Counted from the first letter of the stretch, positions 44,720 to 56,554 are shown. The stretch: 64,000 bases of DNA from Corylus avellana (GCF_901000735.1 NC_081544.1:22869900-22933899); one strand, 5' to 3'. Program-made: numbers and translations. The notes: generated by a model not told the origin, from the sequence alone.

Positions 44720-47023
44720 CTAAGGCAATTGTCCTCGACGAGTCTTCATACCTTGGAATCGCTTCATGATTTCTTCATTACTGATAGTCTTGAATATATC
44801 TTTCTCAATGCACGTAACCAAACAATCATTCATCCATTGATCTCCAATTCGATTGCGTAGACGATTTTTAACAATATTCATTGCTGAAAATGCTCTTATT
44901 AACAGATGCTATCACAACTAGCAAAATCAATGACAATGTCACCAATGAATAAACCAAGTGATATATGACATCCTTTTTCATCTCCACCAATTTCTCAGCA
45001 AGTTGTCTAATCCCTTTGAGTGTTGCAAATTCATCATTAGAACGCATGTCAACGATATATGTTTCAAGTTGGTTGTCTAAAGTGATAAGTTGAACTGCTG
45101 AAAAATCATTCGGATAGAATTGAGCAAGACGAAGTAATTTCTCCTTGTTAAAAGACGCAAACATGTCATCTGGACTGAAATACGCAACACAGAGTAATAA
45201 TTCAGAATTTGCTTTATTAAAGCGACTGTTAAGTTCTTGGAGTTGCATGTCTATAATAGTATAATAAAGCTCCACACGGTAATGGTGTGAATTTTCATGC
45301 CTTGAGCTTTTCGTCGTGATCGAGGTTGATAAAGTTCATCCATATTTGGGACAAGAATATTGTTTTTGGTACAAAACTTAGAAACTTCTTCAAATAAGGA
45401 ATCCCACCCATCTTCTCTAATAGCCTGTAAGCGCAACTTTGAAATTTCAACTAGCTTCATTGCATTCAGAATATCTTGATCTTTTCGTTGGAGTGCTTGT
45501 GATAACTCATTTGTAATCCCCAAAACATTTTTCATCAAATGTAAATTGAAAGCAAAATCAAAAGTTTGGAGTGATTGAATTAGTATATTTGCTTCTGCTC
45601 TCTATTCAGAATTTAAACCATCTTCAATTATGTCTTCATTCGTATCGATGACAGAAGAAAACATGGTAAAAAGACTAATAATTGCACCATAATGAGAACT
45701 CCAACGCGTATCACTAGGTCTCTTTATGTTCATTTCTTGATTCAAGCCACGACCAGTTGGCATTTCATTATTTTGTAGTGCTTCTACTACTTCAGCAGTT
45801 CGTTTTTCACGAAGTACGTAACGACGTTTGCATGATGCTCCAACAACATTAAAGATACTATTGACCAAACTAAAAAAAGTTTCAATTTGAATGTGATTTT
45901 TGACAACAGCAACTAAAGTGAGTTGAAGTTGATGTGCAAAGCAATAAACATAATAGGCAGATGAATTGTCATTCAAAATAAGTGTTTTAAGTCCATTCAA
46001 CTCACCTCACATATTGCTAGCTTCATCGTATCCTTGTCCTCGTAATCTGCTAATACTTAAATTATGTTTCCTAAGCATTGAATCAATTGTCTTCTTTAAT
46101 TTTGCAGTTGTGCTAGTGCTAACATGTGTAATGCCTAAAAAACGTGCTTATCTACATAACGCAAAACAATTGCCAATTGTTCTTTAACAGATATATCACG
46201 GGATTCATCAACTAGGATAGCAAATGACGAGTTTTCAAGATCTTTAAGAATAGCATCTATAGTTTCACTTGCTGCAGCATTTGCTATATCTTTTTGAATG
46301 TATGGTGCAATCATTTGATGATTTTCAGGAGCATTTTCTAAGACTACCTTGTCAATTTCTTCATTATGTGTCGCAAGAAACTGCAACAATTCACGAAAAT
46401 TTCTTTGATTACTCGAACCTTTAGATTCATCATGGCCATGAAATGCTAATCCTTGTTGTTGTAAAAAGCGAATACAATCAACTGATGCATTCAAATGAGT
46501 CCTATATATCATTTTCTACTGATCCAATTGCTTGTCAAAAAATGTTATGATACTTTGTTTATTGTTTAACAAAGCTTCACATTTTTGCCGAACTTGATTA
46601 TGTACACTATTGTGAGCCCCCACATGACCTTCGAACTTCTCTTTCTTTTTCCAATTACTAAACCCTTCAGTAACAAAAGTTTCTCCCCCTTCATGATTTC
46701 CAATGTCCGGTTTGAAGAGATAACAATATAAGCAATATGCAGCATCTTTCTCCTTACTGTACTCCAACCATTTATATTCTTTTAAACCATGTTGGATTAA
46801 AACGACGCATTGTTTGTCCAAACTTTTTTCTTGGAAAATCATGGTCAAAGGCTTGACAAGCCCCTTTCAGATATGCTCTTTGAATTTGGTCTCTATCACT
46901 AGAATGATAATCACACATTTTTTTTCTAAAGCAAGGATCGGAGGGCAGATTTGCTAAATCTACTTCAACACGAGGTCGTTTAGAATTTGATTGGAGCTCA
47001 ATAGAATCGTTGTTTTTCTCCAT
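44720..47023 (-). pseudogene. hAT transposase (TTF zinc finger / DUF4371 type)
   Basis: Read from 47023 down: MEKNNDSIELQSNSKRPRVE, LANLPSDPC, then a TTF-type zinc finger (KEYKWLEYSKEKDAAYCLYC, HNSVHNQV), DUF4371 (LAFHGHDESKGSSNQRNF, LVDESRDISVKEQLAIVLRY with the catalytic Asp kept), a GQGYDEASNM block, the CFAHQLQLTLVAV block, TRWSSHYGA, and the C-terminal dimerisation domain ending RLRNRIGDQWMNDCLV. This enzyme class excises and re-inserts hAT elements. Breaks include a frameshift near 46800, stop codons near 46513, 46008 and 45602, and frameshifts near 46135 and 44885. It encodes no active protein. The ATG at 47023 is the first in the conserved N-terminus. Confidence 0.85.
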
Positions 47024-47077
47024 AATCTCAGATAACTACAAATATATATTCATAAATAATTAAATATAAAAACAATT

Positions 47078-48120
47078 GTCAAGAATAGGCTGAATTAATA
47101 GCAATATAAATATTAAAACAATCAATTGAAAAGAACAATTTAAATCTAAATCTAAAAATTTAATTACATATTTACATATTTACATCCATCAATTTTTGTT
47201 GAAGTTATTATTAAGAATATGCTGAATTAATAGCAATATAAATATTAAAACAATCAATTGAAAAGAACAATTTAAATCTAAATCTAAAAATTTAATTACA
47301 TATTTACATAATTACATCCATCAATTTTTGTTGAAGTTATTATCAAGAATTAGCTCAATTAATAGCAATATAAATATGAGAATTTATATATAAACTCCTT
47401 AGGTCAACGCGCTTTTATTAAAAACTCTCTAGGTGTTTTTTTTTTTGGGAAATTGGCTCCCTTGCTCAATCGAAATAATAATAAAACTCCCTACTGTCAA
47501 AAATTTTTAACAGCCGTTAGTCCACTCAAAGCTCCCCGTTTTATCTTATTAAAATATTAATTTAATTAAAAAAATAAAATCTTGAAAAAAATAAAAAAAA
47601 TTGAAAGGTTGCCTGGCCACCCCCCCAACCCCAATGGGGTGGCTTGCGGCCACCCCTAGGTGGCCAGGGGTTGCACCACCACTCGTGGCCACCCTTCAAT
47701 TTTTTTATTTTTTATTTTTAAATTAAATTAATAAAAAATTAATATTTTAATTAGATAAAAAGTTTTGAGTGGACTAACGGCTGTTAAAAATTTTTGACAG
47801 TAGGGAGTTTATTATAGTTTTGATTGAGCCAGGGAGCCAATTTCTTAAAAAAAAAAAAAAAAAACACCTAGGGAGTTTTTAATAAAAGCACATTGACCTA
47901 AGGAGTTTATATATAAGTCCCCTATAAATATTAAAACAATCAATTGAAAAGAATAATTTAAATCTAAATCTAAAAATTTAATTACATATTTACCTAGCTA
48001 CCTTAATTTTTCGTTGAAGTTATTATCAAGAATAGGTTGAATCGATGATTCGGTAAATCCTGAATAGCAATATAAATATTAAAACAATTAATTTAAAAGA
48101 ATAATTTAAATCTAAATATC
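47078..48120. repeat. ~130-bp minisatellite inside the hAT element
   Basis: At least four copies, the last partial, of a unit containing AATAGCAATATAAATATTAA, ATTTAAATCTAAATCTAAA and TTTTTGTTGAAGTTATTA. Copies start near 47078, 47210, 47341 (continued at 47932) and 48025. The third copy is split by the foldback element at 47378-47922. Confidence 0.8.
47378..47922. mobile_element. MULE-like foldback MITE with 9-bp target duplication
   Basis: 545 bp. The left end is GAGAATTTATATATAAACTC and the right end in reverse is GGGGACTTATATATAAACTC. The arms stay complementary for about 190 bp, through the ACTAACGGCTGTTAAAAATT stretch. TATAAATAT flanks both sides (47369-47377, 47923-47931), and neighbouring minisatellite copies show the empty site. 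A 9-bp duplication and G-start fit Mutator-like elements. The centre (47610-47700) is a GC-rich GGTGGC/GCCACC hairpin. Confidence 0.8.
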
Positions 48121-49093
48121 TCTACAAGAAGCCATGAGTTTATATAAGAACATAATGAACATTTAAAGGGTACTTGGGGCTGGGTACGCAGGAAAAAGGA
48201 TGAAGAGAAATTTGGACAATTTGAAATTGGATTAGAAAGTTGTACTGTGCACCACTCACGCGGATTAGAAAGTTTCGTAGCACTAGCACGCTGTAGTGTA
48301 GCCTTGAATTTTTTTTTCTTGTTTGGCAGACTGGGAATTGAGATCCTTCCAATTGAGCAGAAATTGAAGATTCTCCAATTGTTAATCGTTGTTCTTTCTT
48401 TTAAATTTAATGGTTTATAAAATGTAGGCTGCTTTTGTATAACCTAAGCATTAAATGGTGACTTTTGTTTTATCGAGGTTTAAATGATTTTATAGACCAT
48501 TAGATTTAAAATGAAGGGCCACAATTAACAATTGGAGAATTTTCAATTTTTTCCCAATCGAAAAATTTATAATTTTTTCCCAATTAGAGGAGATCCAGAT
48601 CTGGATCCGCAGCCTAGCAAGCTTGACACTTGGCCTGCGCCCTTGGCCAATGGCCGTGGACTTGTCTTGCATGCATCCCCTGGAGGCATATTATAATTTT
48701 CTTTGTCTTGTGTGTTGTGTCAATGACAATATATTATAATTTTTTTAATTTATAATATTATTTTTTCCACTCCAAAGTCCAAAGCAGGCTACACCTGTAC
48801 GAAATTGTCAAAATGAAAAACAGCGCGCGCGTTTGAAAACTGAACTGTTCATCATCTTCAAGCTTTCAACATTTCATTTTTCTGCAAGACTGCAACATTC
48901 AACTTCTTAAAAATTTTCAAATTTCAACGGAGCATAATATGGCCGGAGCTTGAGGAAGGGGGCATAATCATGGCTAAGAGGAGCATAATCAGGATAGAAA
49001 TTTTTTTTTTACCATACTCAAGGGGGATTTTTGGTAGTTGAGGGTGGGTGGATGCCCCCCCTGACCCCCCTTGGATCCGCCCCTTGTACTTGG

Positions 49094-49560
49094 CATCACT
49101 CTAGAATTAAGAGTTTCAAGGACAGTAGAACATACCTCATCCCCCAGAATTGTCCAATTTTTTTGGAAAAAATCAGCCGTGAAACCGTCTGGGCACGGAG
49201 CTTTAAGGGGAGCCATTTGGAATAGTGCAACACTAACCTCATCTTTGGTAAACTCCTTTAACAGCTCCACATTCATCTCCACTGAAACCCCTATTGGTAA
49301 GTATCGAAGGCGTGGTTCCATATCACCCATTTGATTGCAGTTGTTTCTTCTAGAGTTCCTAGTTGAATCAAGCTCACATCCAGCTTCAAATCTAAAGTTT
49401 CGGTGCCCCCAAATTCCATCGCCCGGACTTTTTAATACCAGATAAATTGGGGAATGATCAGATCTAACAGCAAACCCAACTGAGACCTCCGCACCATGAT
49501 ACAAATCACACCATCCACGGTTGGCTACCACTCTATCAAGTCTTTCCTTTGTAAGTTCAG
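49094..49560 (-). pseudogene. LINE reverse transcriptase, N-terminal part (unit c)
   Basis: Continuation of the LINE beyond the hAT. The minus strand reads MVANRGWCDLYHGAEVSVGF, AVRSDHSPIYLVL, FTKDEVSVALFQMAPLKAP and DGFTADFFQKNWTIL. The SDHSP motif closes the endonuclease and AP-x-KAP-x-PDGF opens the RT. Here the usual GPDGF reads CPDGF. The hAT insertion separates it from the RT core at 44540. Confidence 0.8.
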
Positions 49561-49564
49561 CGCC

Positions 49565-50120
49565 CTACCTACAATTGCTCCATGTGAATTTAGGGCCCTC
49601 ATAGCCTAAATCCGAGAGACCACACTCCTCTAAGGCATTTTGGAAAGCTTCCATCAAACCCCTTTGGCGTCCATTCCCACCGAATTTTTCAGCTACACAA
49701 ATAATCTCATTAAAATCACCAAGACAGACCCATGGTTCTGAATCCATCTTGGTGATATGCTTGAGCAAGCTCCATGCCTTCGAACGCTTACTAGCTAGGG
49801 TCGGGATGACCATAGAGTCTGGTAAACTTCCATGGCGGGTCGGTAGGAGAGGGACAAACCTTTGCGTTAATGTGCCGATGACTGTAATGCCGAATTTCTA
49901 CCCCATATTCTGTCATCCAAAGTAATGCCAACTAACTCCTTACACAATCCACCACAAACATATAGTCAAACCCCATCTGAACTCGCGCCCGTTCCATCCT
50001 GCTAGAATGTAATTTAGTTTCCATTAAGAAAACTATGGTAGGCTTCTTGTCCTATGCCAACCGGTGAAGCTCCCAAACTGTCCAAAGGTTCTCAAGCCTC
50101 GACAGTTCCAGCTCATAATA
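49565..50120 (-). pseudogene. LINE APE-type endonuclease (unit c)
   Basis: The minus strand keeps SWNCRGL near 50118, then VWELHRL, FLMETKLHS, a CLGDFNEII metal-site block and GPKFTWSNCR. Compared with unit b the NCRG start motif is intact, but a frameshift lies near 49800 (a 4-bp insertion CTAG) and a stop follows TWSNCR. Confidence 0.8.
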
Positions 50121-50121
50121 C

Positions 50122-51717
50122 TCATTGCAGTTGGCGGGGCTGTTGAATAGCCGCCGCCAATCCCGATCCATTTTTGGTCTCCCTCATCACCACTCCACTA
50201 GGCTTGTACGTTCGTCCTCTAGTTGTCCGACCTTTTTTCATTGTATCTTCCCCTCCCTCATTAAAATCTCTCACCTTTCTTTTTCCTTGTACCTCCACAA
50301 TGGAACTCGACAAACGCATCACTTGTCCCTCCTTTGGCCTTCGGTTCCATGTATTATCATTAACACGTCTTCTTTCAACATTCTCCCCAAAAAAATTGCT
50401 TTTCATCTTTTTTTCTAAGTCAGCCATTGTAAGGTAATTTCCACCCTTTGCCCCTTCTTGTCCTTTCAGATTGATATGACTATCATACCCCCCTCCATGC
50501 ACATACACGTCCCCCTGTGATTTTCCTCTCCCCATCTCCTTTGGGGAAATATTAAGGCTTCGCAGTTTCTTCCCCTCTTATATCAGCAAATTGGTCCTCA
50601 TAAATATGGGAGATTTCTTTTTCCCCCTAATCCCGCCACATTAATCATAGGATCATCCACAGATTTCATGGAAACAAAATCTCCACAATTTCCGCCTTTA
50701 ATATCCCCATCTTTTTCTCCTCCAGCTGCTTTGGTAACCGCTGGTTTAGCTTTTTTTTTTGGACACTTATCAAAGGAGTCTCAACCCTGCTCTCTGTCGT
50801 ACCGGACCTTTCCCCGCCATCCTCCGGCCTCCCATTAGGTGGGCGCTGTCTGCTCGGTGTCTGCCCCTGCCATGATCCTGTCTTCCGAAGTCTCCCCCGT
50901 TGTCATACCTGGGTGGTTCGCTCCGATCTGGATTGTGGCCAAGTTTTCCACCAAAAACCCGTATAGGACATGTCGCACATAACCATGGACCAAATTCAGT
51001 AGGAGCATTCTGCTTTCTTGCTCCACTACTCTCCGAACAACCAGTTACCCCATGCTTGATCACACCACATTGGAAGTAAAACTTCGGGAGTCTTTCATAT
51101 TAAAAACTGATTAGCACAGATGACCCATTTATTTTCAGCATCCTCCCTCGCATTAGTGATTTATGCAAATCAAGTGTAACCTTAACCCGCAAAAATTCGC
51201 CCCATCCCATTCCTCCATCATCAACATCCACCTCTTCAACATGGCCTATCGACAAACCAATCTGTTGGCCGACGGTCAGACTCATACATGCCAAAGGAAG
51301 ATTTTGCATTTTGAGCCAAAATGATGCTTTGTCAAACGGATTCTTTGTTGGGGGAAGTAAACCGTCATAATCCTCCACTGCAAACATGTTCCCCTCAAAG
51401 ACCCACAGTCTCCCCTCCAACACTCTTTTCTTATCCCTTTCAGTCACAAAATCCAATAAAAACAAATTGTCTCCCAACACCTTGAAAGAAGGTGTTCTTG
51501 ATGGCTTCCAACCCCAAAGTAGAGTGGCTCGTATGATCTCCTTGCTCGCCAGATGGTCAGCAATCAACTTCCTAACCAAACAAGTTTTCCCATGATGTGC
51601 ACCTTCCTCCCATGCTTGATGTTGGATCTCCAATTCAATACCCTTCACCTCAGAAAGAGAAAGGCTAGCCCACATCCGAGCGAGATCATCCTCCATCTTT
51701 ACTTCTTGATTCATCAT
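50122..51717 (-). pseudogene. LINE ORF1, DUF4283 and zinc-knuckle protein (unit c)
   Basis: Start MMNQEVKMEDDLARMWASLS at 51717. DUF4283 spans 51300-51680 (LIADHLASKEIIRATLLWGW, DNLFLLDFVTERDKKRVLEG, LPLACMSLTVGQQIG). The frame is open for 205 codons, then breaks near 51100, ahead of a knuckle that retains IKHGVTGC with its His. The tail runs to 50122. One fewer frameshift than the unit b copy in the N-terminal half. The leader runs from 51718 to about 51790. Confidence 0.8.
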
Positions 51718-51790
51718 TCCTAAAACTTCTACCGCCGTAATGAGGCTTGGAAAACTGGTCCTTCTGCCCTAGGGTTTTTGATTTCCTAGA

Positions 51791-52135
51791 GAGAAAACAT
51801 TTTTAGAATGGCTCATCATCACTCAATTTCAATAGAAAAGTTTTGGAAAAAAAAAAAAAAAATCCCCTCAATTTCCCCCTTTTTTTTTTTTTTGACATGT
51901 CTGCACAAGAGGGGGGATGAGGATTCGAACTAGTAACCTCCACTTCATTAAGTGTGGTCCCAGCCGATTGAACTACCTCTTGGGGACCAATTTCCCCCAT
52001 TTAGTGTATTTTGAAGTGTAGTGCATTTAGTGCACTCTCATCATTAAAACTTTTGGACAATACAACCCTTTAAAATGCGCTAATTGGAAGAAATTGAGAG
52101 AATTTGCAATGGAGAGGATCCTTTTTCAAAACTTC
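51791..52135. other. Foldback DNA interrupted by a SINE
   Basis: Equivalent to 27925-28140 in unit b (TTTAGTGTATTTTGAAGTG, TTTAGTGCACT). The SINE at 51880 is specific to unit c. Confidence 0.6.
51880..51988 (-). mobile_element. SINE with perfect 10-bp target duplication
   Basis: Minus-strand copy, 109 bp, flanked by AATTTCCCCC (51870-51879, 51989-51998). On the minus strand it starts GGTCCCCAAGAGGTAGTTCA, has the B-box-like GGTTACTAGTTCGAATCC, and ends GCAGACATGTCAAAAA. Unit b has the empty site. It is the best-preserved member in the window and defines the family's full length. Confidence 0.9.
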
Positions 52136-52720
52136 TTGAAAAGTGATAGCATTAAAAAAATAAATAAGTTAATAGCATTATTTTCAATTGCATTAAACGC
52201 ATTGTAAGATTGTTCTATTGCTTGTAATTGACACATTGTAATAATACTTGCAGTTGTTTCTTCTAGAGTTCGCACTTAATTTTCACATTGAATTTTTTTT
52301 TCTAAAATCGCTTAAATTTTTTTAAAGAAGATAAATAGTATTAAAAATTAATAGCATTCAATTCATAGAATTAAACCATTAAAATTTGATATTAGTACTA
52401 TGTTATCCCCATATCTTTTCCAACCTTCATTTTTTAGCGGACCCGGGAAGCTGTTGCGAATGCCGGTCATTCGTTTGGCAGTAGAGACTGGAGCTGAGTA
52501 TCTCAGGATTCGTTAGTGTTGTGTGATTTTATTTAATTTCATTTACATTATTGCCATCATCAGGATAATCTTTCGACCCAAGTTGTTTTTTTTTTTTTTT
52601 TTAATTTTTAATTTTATTTATTTATTTAGAGACATCAACCCATGTCGTTTAATACATTTATTATGAGATATTAGATGAATAACGGTTTCCGATGGGTCTA
52701 TTTCAATTCATTATAAACTA
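52136..52720. other. SAD 3' flank block, unit c
   Basis: Non-coding, colinear with 28141-28720. Confidence 0.6.
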
Positions 52721-53100
52721 TAGGAAAAAAATATGAAATTAGTCATTGTAGTTTACCTAATTTACAATTAATTTCATGTAGTATCAAAAAATGAACTCCA
52801 AGATTCTTGAGGTATGCAAAAAAAAAATAGAAAAAATTAATCCTTACTGTCAAATTCTGCCAACTAATTTAATAGATTTCGTTAGTGTGACATTGACTTA
52901 AATAGAATAAGTATATATCACAATTTTATTGACTCTAATGTTTAACGCTTTCATAATCTATTAAGTCAGTGAATAAAAATTGATTGTAGGAACTAAATTA
53001 TTTTTTTGGCATACCTCAAAAACCTTTGAGTTCATTTTGATACTACGGAAAATTAATTGCAAATTAAGTAAACGACAAAAACTAATTTTACATTTTTTCC
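52721..53100. mobile_element. MITE shared with unit b
   Basis: The second copy of the element at 28721-29087, at the same site (TTATAAACTA to the left). It carries small indels, including an extra block near 52790. Confidence 0.75.
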
Positions 53101-53671
53101 TAAGCTATATTTGAGTTGTCCTAATCTTATTGGTTTAATTTGCCGACATGTTTATCCTTGACTAGTTAATTGGCCTTTTTGGTAATTAAGGGCATGAGCA
53201 TTCCACCTTTATATGCTACAATAAATTCAAGTGTCTGCATGCAACTACATATATGATGTATATATGCTGGCCGATTTTGATATTGAGGGTATCCTTGTCC
53301 CCACTTTGAGACTTTTCTTCATTTGAGCATTTAATTCCCAATTTATTCAATATAAGTGGCGTATTTTCCTGCTTTAGGGGGTGCTATAAATGTGTCTTAT
53401 CATTTTCATTTTTTATTTTCCCGTGAAGTCTTACCAGCTAAGATTTTAATTAAAGAATATTGACTAATTTATTTATATTTTTAATGATAATTAGGAACTT
53501 AAACATTTTATTTATTGGTGGAGTCTTAATGTATGTTTGGAATTATTTTTGAGAAATATAATTTTTATGTCAAAAGTATTTTTGACAAAAACTTTATTTT
53601 TAAGCTTTTGTTTAGCATCTTCACTCCGATGAAAAGAATTTTACTTTAATTTTTTTTTTGTTTTTTTAGGA
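53101..53671. other. Flank between MITE and Pack-MULE, unit c
   Basis: Matches 29088-29390 and the same flank in unit a (6655-6890). From 53520 to 53670 it is T-rich filler. No gene. Confidence 0.5.
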
Positions 53672-53994
53672 GGAAAAGTACACTTTACCCCTAAATTTTA
53701 AGCCGATTTTCAATTTGACCCCTGATATTTCAATTTTTGCAATGCACCTTATCAAAGTTTAAAATTTTTGCAATGACCTATTCATCAATCAAAGCAGTTT
53801 TAACTGACAAAAAAAAATGGTCATGTGACCACTAATGCATCTTTTTCTTCTCCAAAATGCTCCTACCCATTCTCAGACGTGACAAAAAAAAATATAAAAA
53901 GTAAAAAATTAAAAAAAAAATTAAAAAATCTTCATCTTCTCAGGAAGGAATGGGTCGCCGTGACCCGCAGTGGGTCTCGGCTGGTGACCCGTAG

Positions 53995-54290
53995 TGGCGC
54001 AAGAAATAGCAACCAAGGATTCATCCTTTCGAGATGAAGGTGTATCCCATATTCAGAAGGAACTAAAAGACGAACTGAAGTTTCAAAAAGAGTCTAATGC
54101 CGATTTGGCTATGCAGTTGTAGAGGAGTCAAGCATCAAACCTTGAGCTTGTTTCTATTCTTCAGGAGATGGAAGAGGCCATAGAAAAGCTGAAGATTTAG
54201 ATAGAAAATCTTTCAGCACCGCACTCACAATTCGGTGATATTGAAAATTTTATCCAAGTAAATAAAGAGGAAAACAGAATTGAACTCGCT
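53995..54290 (+). pseudogene. Captured coiled-coil fragment, second copy
   Basis: Begins abruptly after GTGACCCGTAGTGG at the equivalent of the QQIATK codons, then VSHIQKELKDELKFQKESNA and DLAMQL, TAG, RSQASNLELV. Both TAG codons of the first copy are shared. No start codon is left. Confidence 0.55.
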
Positions 54291-54394
54291 GCCATTCACC
54301 AGAGACCCACGGTTGGGTCTGGCCACCAGACCCGCATGGGTCACGGCGACCCACGCCACTCTCTTTGTCTCTCCATTTATTTTGTTTAAAGCAC

Positions 54395-54660
54395 TCGAAG
54401 CATTGGCGATTTCTTTTGGCGGTAATCCATCGTCATTTTTTCTGTCAAAAATCCCACAAAGAATAGCGAAGAGGACTAGGAAGCTGTTGTGCGAGTCCCA
54501 GCTTTTCTTGACCGTGTTGGGTCGAAGGACATTGGAGGCCGGAGGTGAGCGAGAGAAATGGACGGACTGCGAAGAAGAGGAAAGCAAAGGCGATGATCGA
54601 CACCAGAACGATGAGCAGTGTTGGAGAGAAGCGGAGTCGTCGATTGGGGGGCATTTTAGG
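54395..54660 (-). pseudogene. Captured membrane-protein fragment, second copy
   Basis: Minus strand: [40 protein letters not shown], then after a frame change [20 protein letters not shown] and [14 protein letters not shown]. Two hydrophobic segments are joined by a short loop, with a starting Met in a plausible N-terminus. From memory this layout recalls small plant DUF761/DUF4408-type membrane proteins. One frameshift near 54530 and no 3' end. Confidence 0.55.
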
Positions 54661-54869
54661 AAGAAAAAAAAGGCAAACTGTGATCACTTGTGAGTCATGT
54701 GATGATAACAGTCAAACCAGAAAGTTTGAAATTTGGTCGAATTGCAAAAATTTAAAAGTTTGAAAGGTGCATTGAAAAATTAAAACATTGTAGGTCGAAT
54801 TGAAAATCGTCTCAAACTTTGAGAGATAAATTGTAATTTTTTTTAAAAATTTTTTTAACCTCTTTAAAA

Positions 54870-55600
54870 AACTTGTTAAGGAAGCTGATATGGTGCCATA
54901 GCCCTTTACAAATCTTCTATAATAGCACGGCCTTCAAAGACTTAGGCATAGGCTATTTCACCATGGCCTTCAATTGTTTTCCATCAGCTTTCACCCCCTC
55001 GGTTGGGATGAGATGACCCAAATAATCAATCTTTCAACAAGTCAATCTGCATTTGCTTCTCTTACCATAAAGCTGGTATTGTCTCAAAATAACAAATGTC
55101 ATTCTTAGGTGTTGCAAATGGTCTTGTACAATTTGACTATATACTAGAATGACATTGAAGACCACTTGAGTGAATTTTCTTAAGTAAGGTCTATTTGTTA
55201 AACTTTGAAAAGTTGATGGAGTGTTAGTCAATCCAAAGGACTTGACTAAAAACTCGTAGTGTCATTCATGTGCCCTAAATGCAGTTTTAGAGACATTTTC
55301 CATTTAACCCAAATTGATGGCATCTTTATCTCAAATAAAACTTAGAGTATATTTTAGAGCCATGTAACTCATCCAATAGCTCATCTATCATAGGAATTGA
55401 GAATTTATCTTTGATTGTCTCATTGTTGAAGGCACGGTAATCCATACACATCTTCCACGACCCATAAGCTTCTCGGACCAGCAACACCGGAGATGAGAAA
55501 GGGCTTTGAGAAGGTTTAATGACCCTTGGCAAAAGCTAGATTTAACCAATCCTTGCGGTGGGGGTGTGTTATACGAGTCTGAAATTTGTCCTTCAAGGGT
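54870..55600 (-). pseudogene. Ty3/gypsy reverse-transcriptase relic (unit d)
   Basis: Minus strand: [58 protein letters not shown] (55326-55532), then TNTPSTFQSLTN, VFNVILVYSQ, HLQHLRMTFVILRQ (55034-55231) and a relic of the connection domain. The catalytic F-x-DD box of gypsy RT (FFDDILVYS) reads FNVILVYS, so both Asp are gone. It is the same relic as at 32413 but without a solo LTR, and belongs to the 5' flank of the fourth unit. Confidence 0.8.
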
Positions 55601-56549
55601 GGGTACATGAAGTGACCCTTCTTGGAGAGTTTCCTGTCATCAATTTATATATGGGTTTTGAATTTCAGTTTTTCTTTTCTTGTTAGTAAATGACCTTCTT
55701 GTGTTGTTTTATGTTTGATTTGGGGATTATGTTTATTTTTTTAGTGTTATGATTCAAGATTTGTTATTTACTCTTGTGCTATTTTGTATTTGTTATGTAT
55801 TGTAACTTTGGGCCACTTTGGGGGTTGTTTATAAATTTAGGGAATTCCATATAGATTAGGAAGTTTTTTGAGCTTGATTTGAAATCGGTATGTTAAAATG
55901 TTTGACTAAGGTCATTGGTAGAAGGTAGTCTAGGTAGGAGTAAAAATGCGAATGTCAATGTTGATGTAGTTATTCGAAATATTTGCTTCTGCATAATGCA
56001 GTTATCACTTTCATGCATTCGCATCTGTATTATACGATTACTATTCACATCTACGTGATTATTAAATGCAATTATTATCCGCTATCTACATATGAGGTGA
56101 TGAATGATATAACACATGTAGGCAAAAAAAACAAACAATGCATTGACGCGTCTGAGGCTTCATCTGATATTCAGGCTTCTCAAGAAATGGATGTAAGCAA
56201 TAAAGAGGTTTTTTTGAACTGGAGAGGAGACGATTGCTTATAAGATAAGGGTAAAATGGTCTAAATAAACGATCTGAACCTTTTGAACTCGAGAGGATCT
56301 TATTGCGCAGAGATCCAACTCAATTGTTGTATTGAGCCATTAAACCATTAACAAATAAATTTTAGGAAGCATAAACCATTCGAATTAGGATCCTCTCCAT
56401 TTCATTTGAACTAGATAATATCTATCTAGTTATATTTTAGGGGTATTTTTGTCCCCTAAAAAAGTGAAAAGACAAAAATACCCCTCCAAAAAAATATTAA
56501 AGAGACATTTATGCTTTTGTTTTTTAATTATTTACTTTTCTAAAAGTAC
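55601..56549. other. Non-coding upstream block of unit d
   Basis: Colinear with 32881-33845. It is cut at 56550-56554 by the Copia element and continues at 62494. No gene. Confidence 0.65.
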
Positions 56550-56554
56550 TCACG

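Larger units (their letters stand above)
44541..49085 (-). mobile_element. hAT transposon with perfect 8-bp target duplication
   Basis: 4545 bp inserted in the LINE. GTACTTGG precedes it (44533-44540) and follows it (49086-49093). The unoccupied site is visible at 25240-25255 in unit b. Left end CAGTGGCGGACACAGG; right end in reverse AAGGGGCGGATCCAAGG. A transposase relic lies on the minus strand at 44720-47023. Upstream of it are a 130-bp minisatellite (47078-48120) and a MULE-like foldback. The stretch 48121-49000 shows no gene. The insertion is absent from unit b, so it is younger than the LINE duplication. Confidence 0.9.
53672..54840. mobile_element. Pack-MULE-like element with two host-gene fragments (unit c copy)
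   Basis: The same element as at 29712, in the same position relative to the unit, so probably duplicated with it. The left end is GGAAAAGTACACTTTACCCC and the right end in reverse is AAAATTACAATTTATCTCTC. The 5' part of the coiled-coil fragment (about 100 bp) has been deleted. The hydrophobic minus-strand fragment is better kept than in the unit b copy. Confidence 0.7.

Noticed and set aside
48140..48672. Small minus-strand frames in the hAT 5' region
   Set aside because: Short, without motifs, and AT-rich; no support for a second hAT protein.
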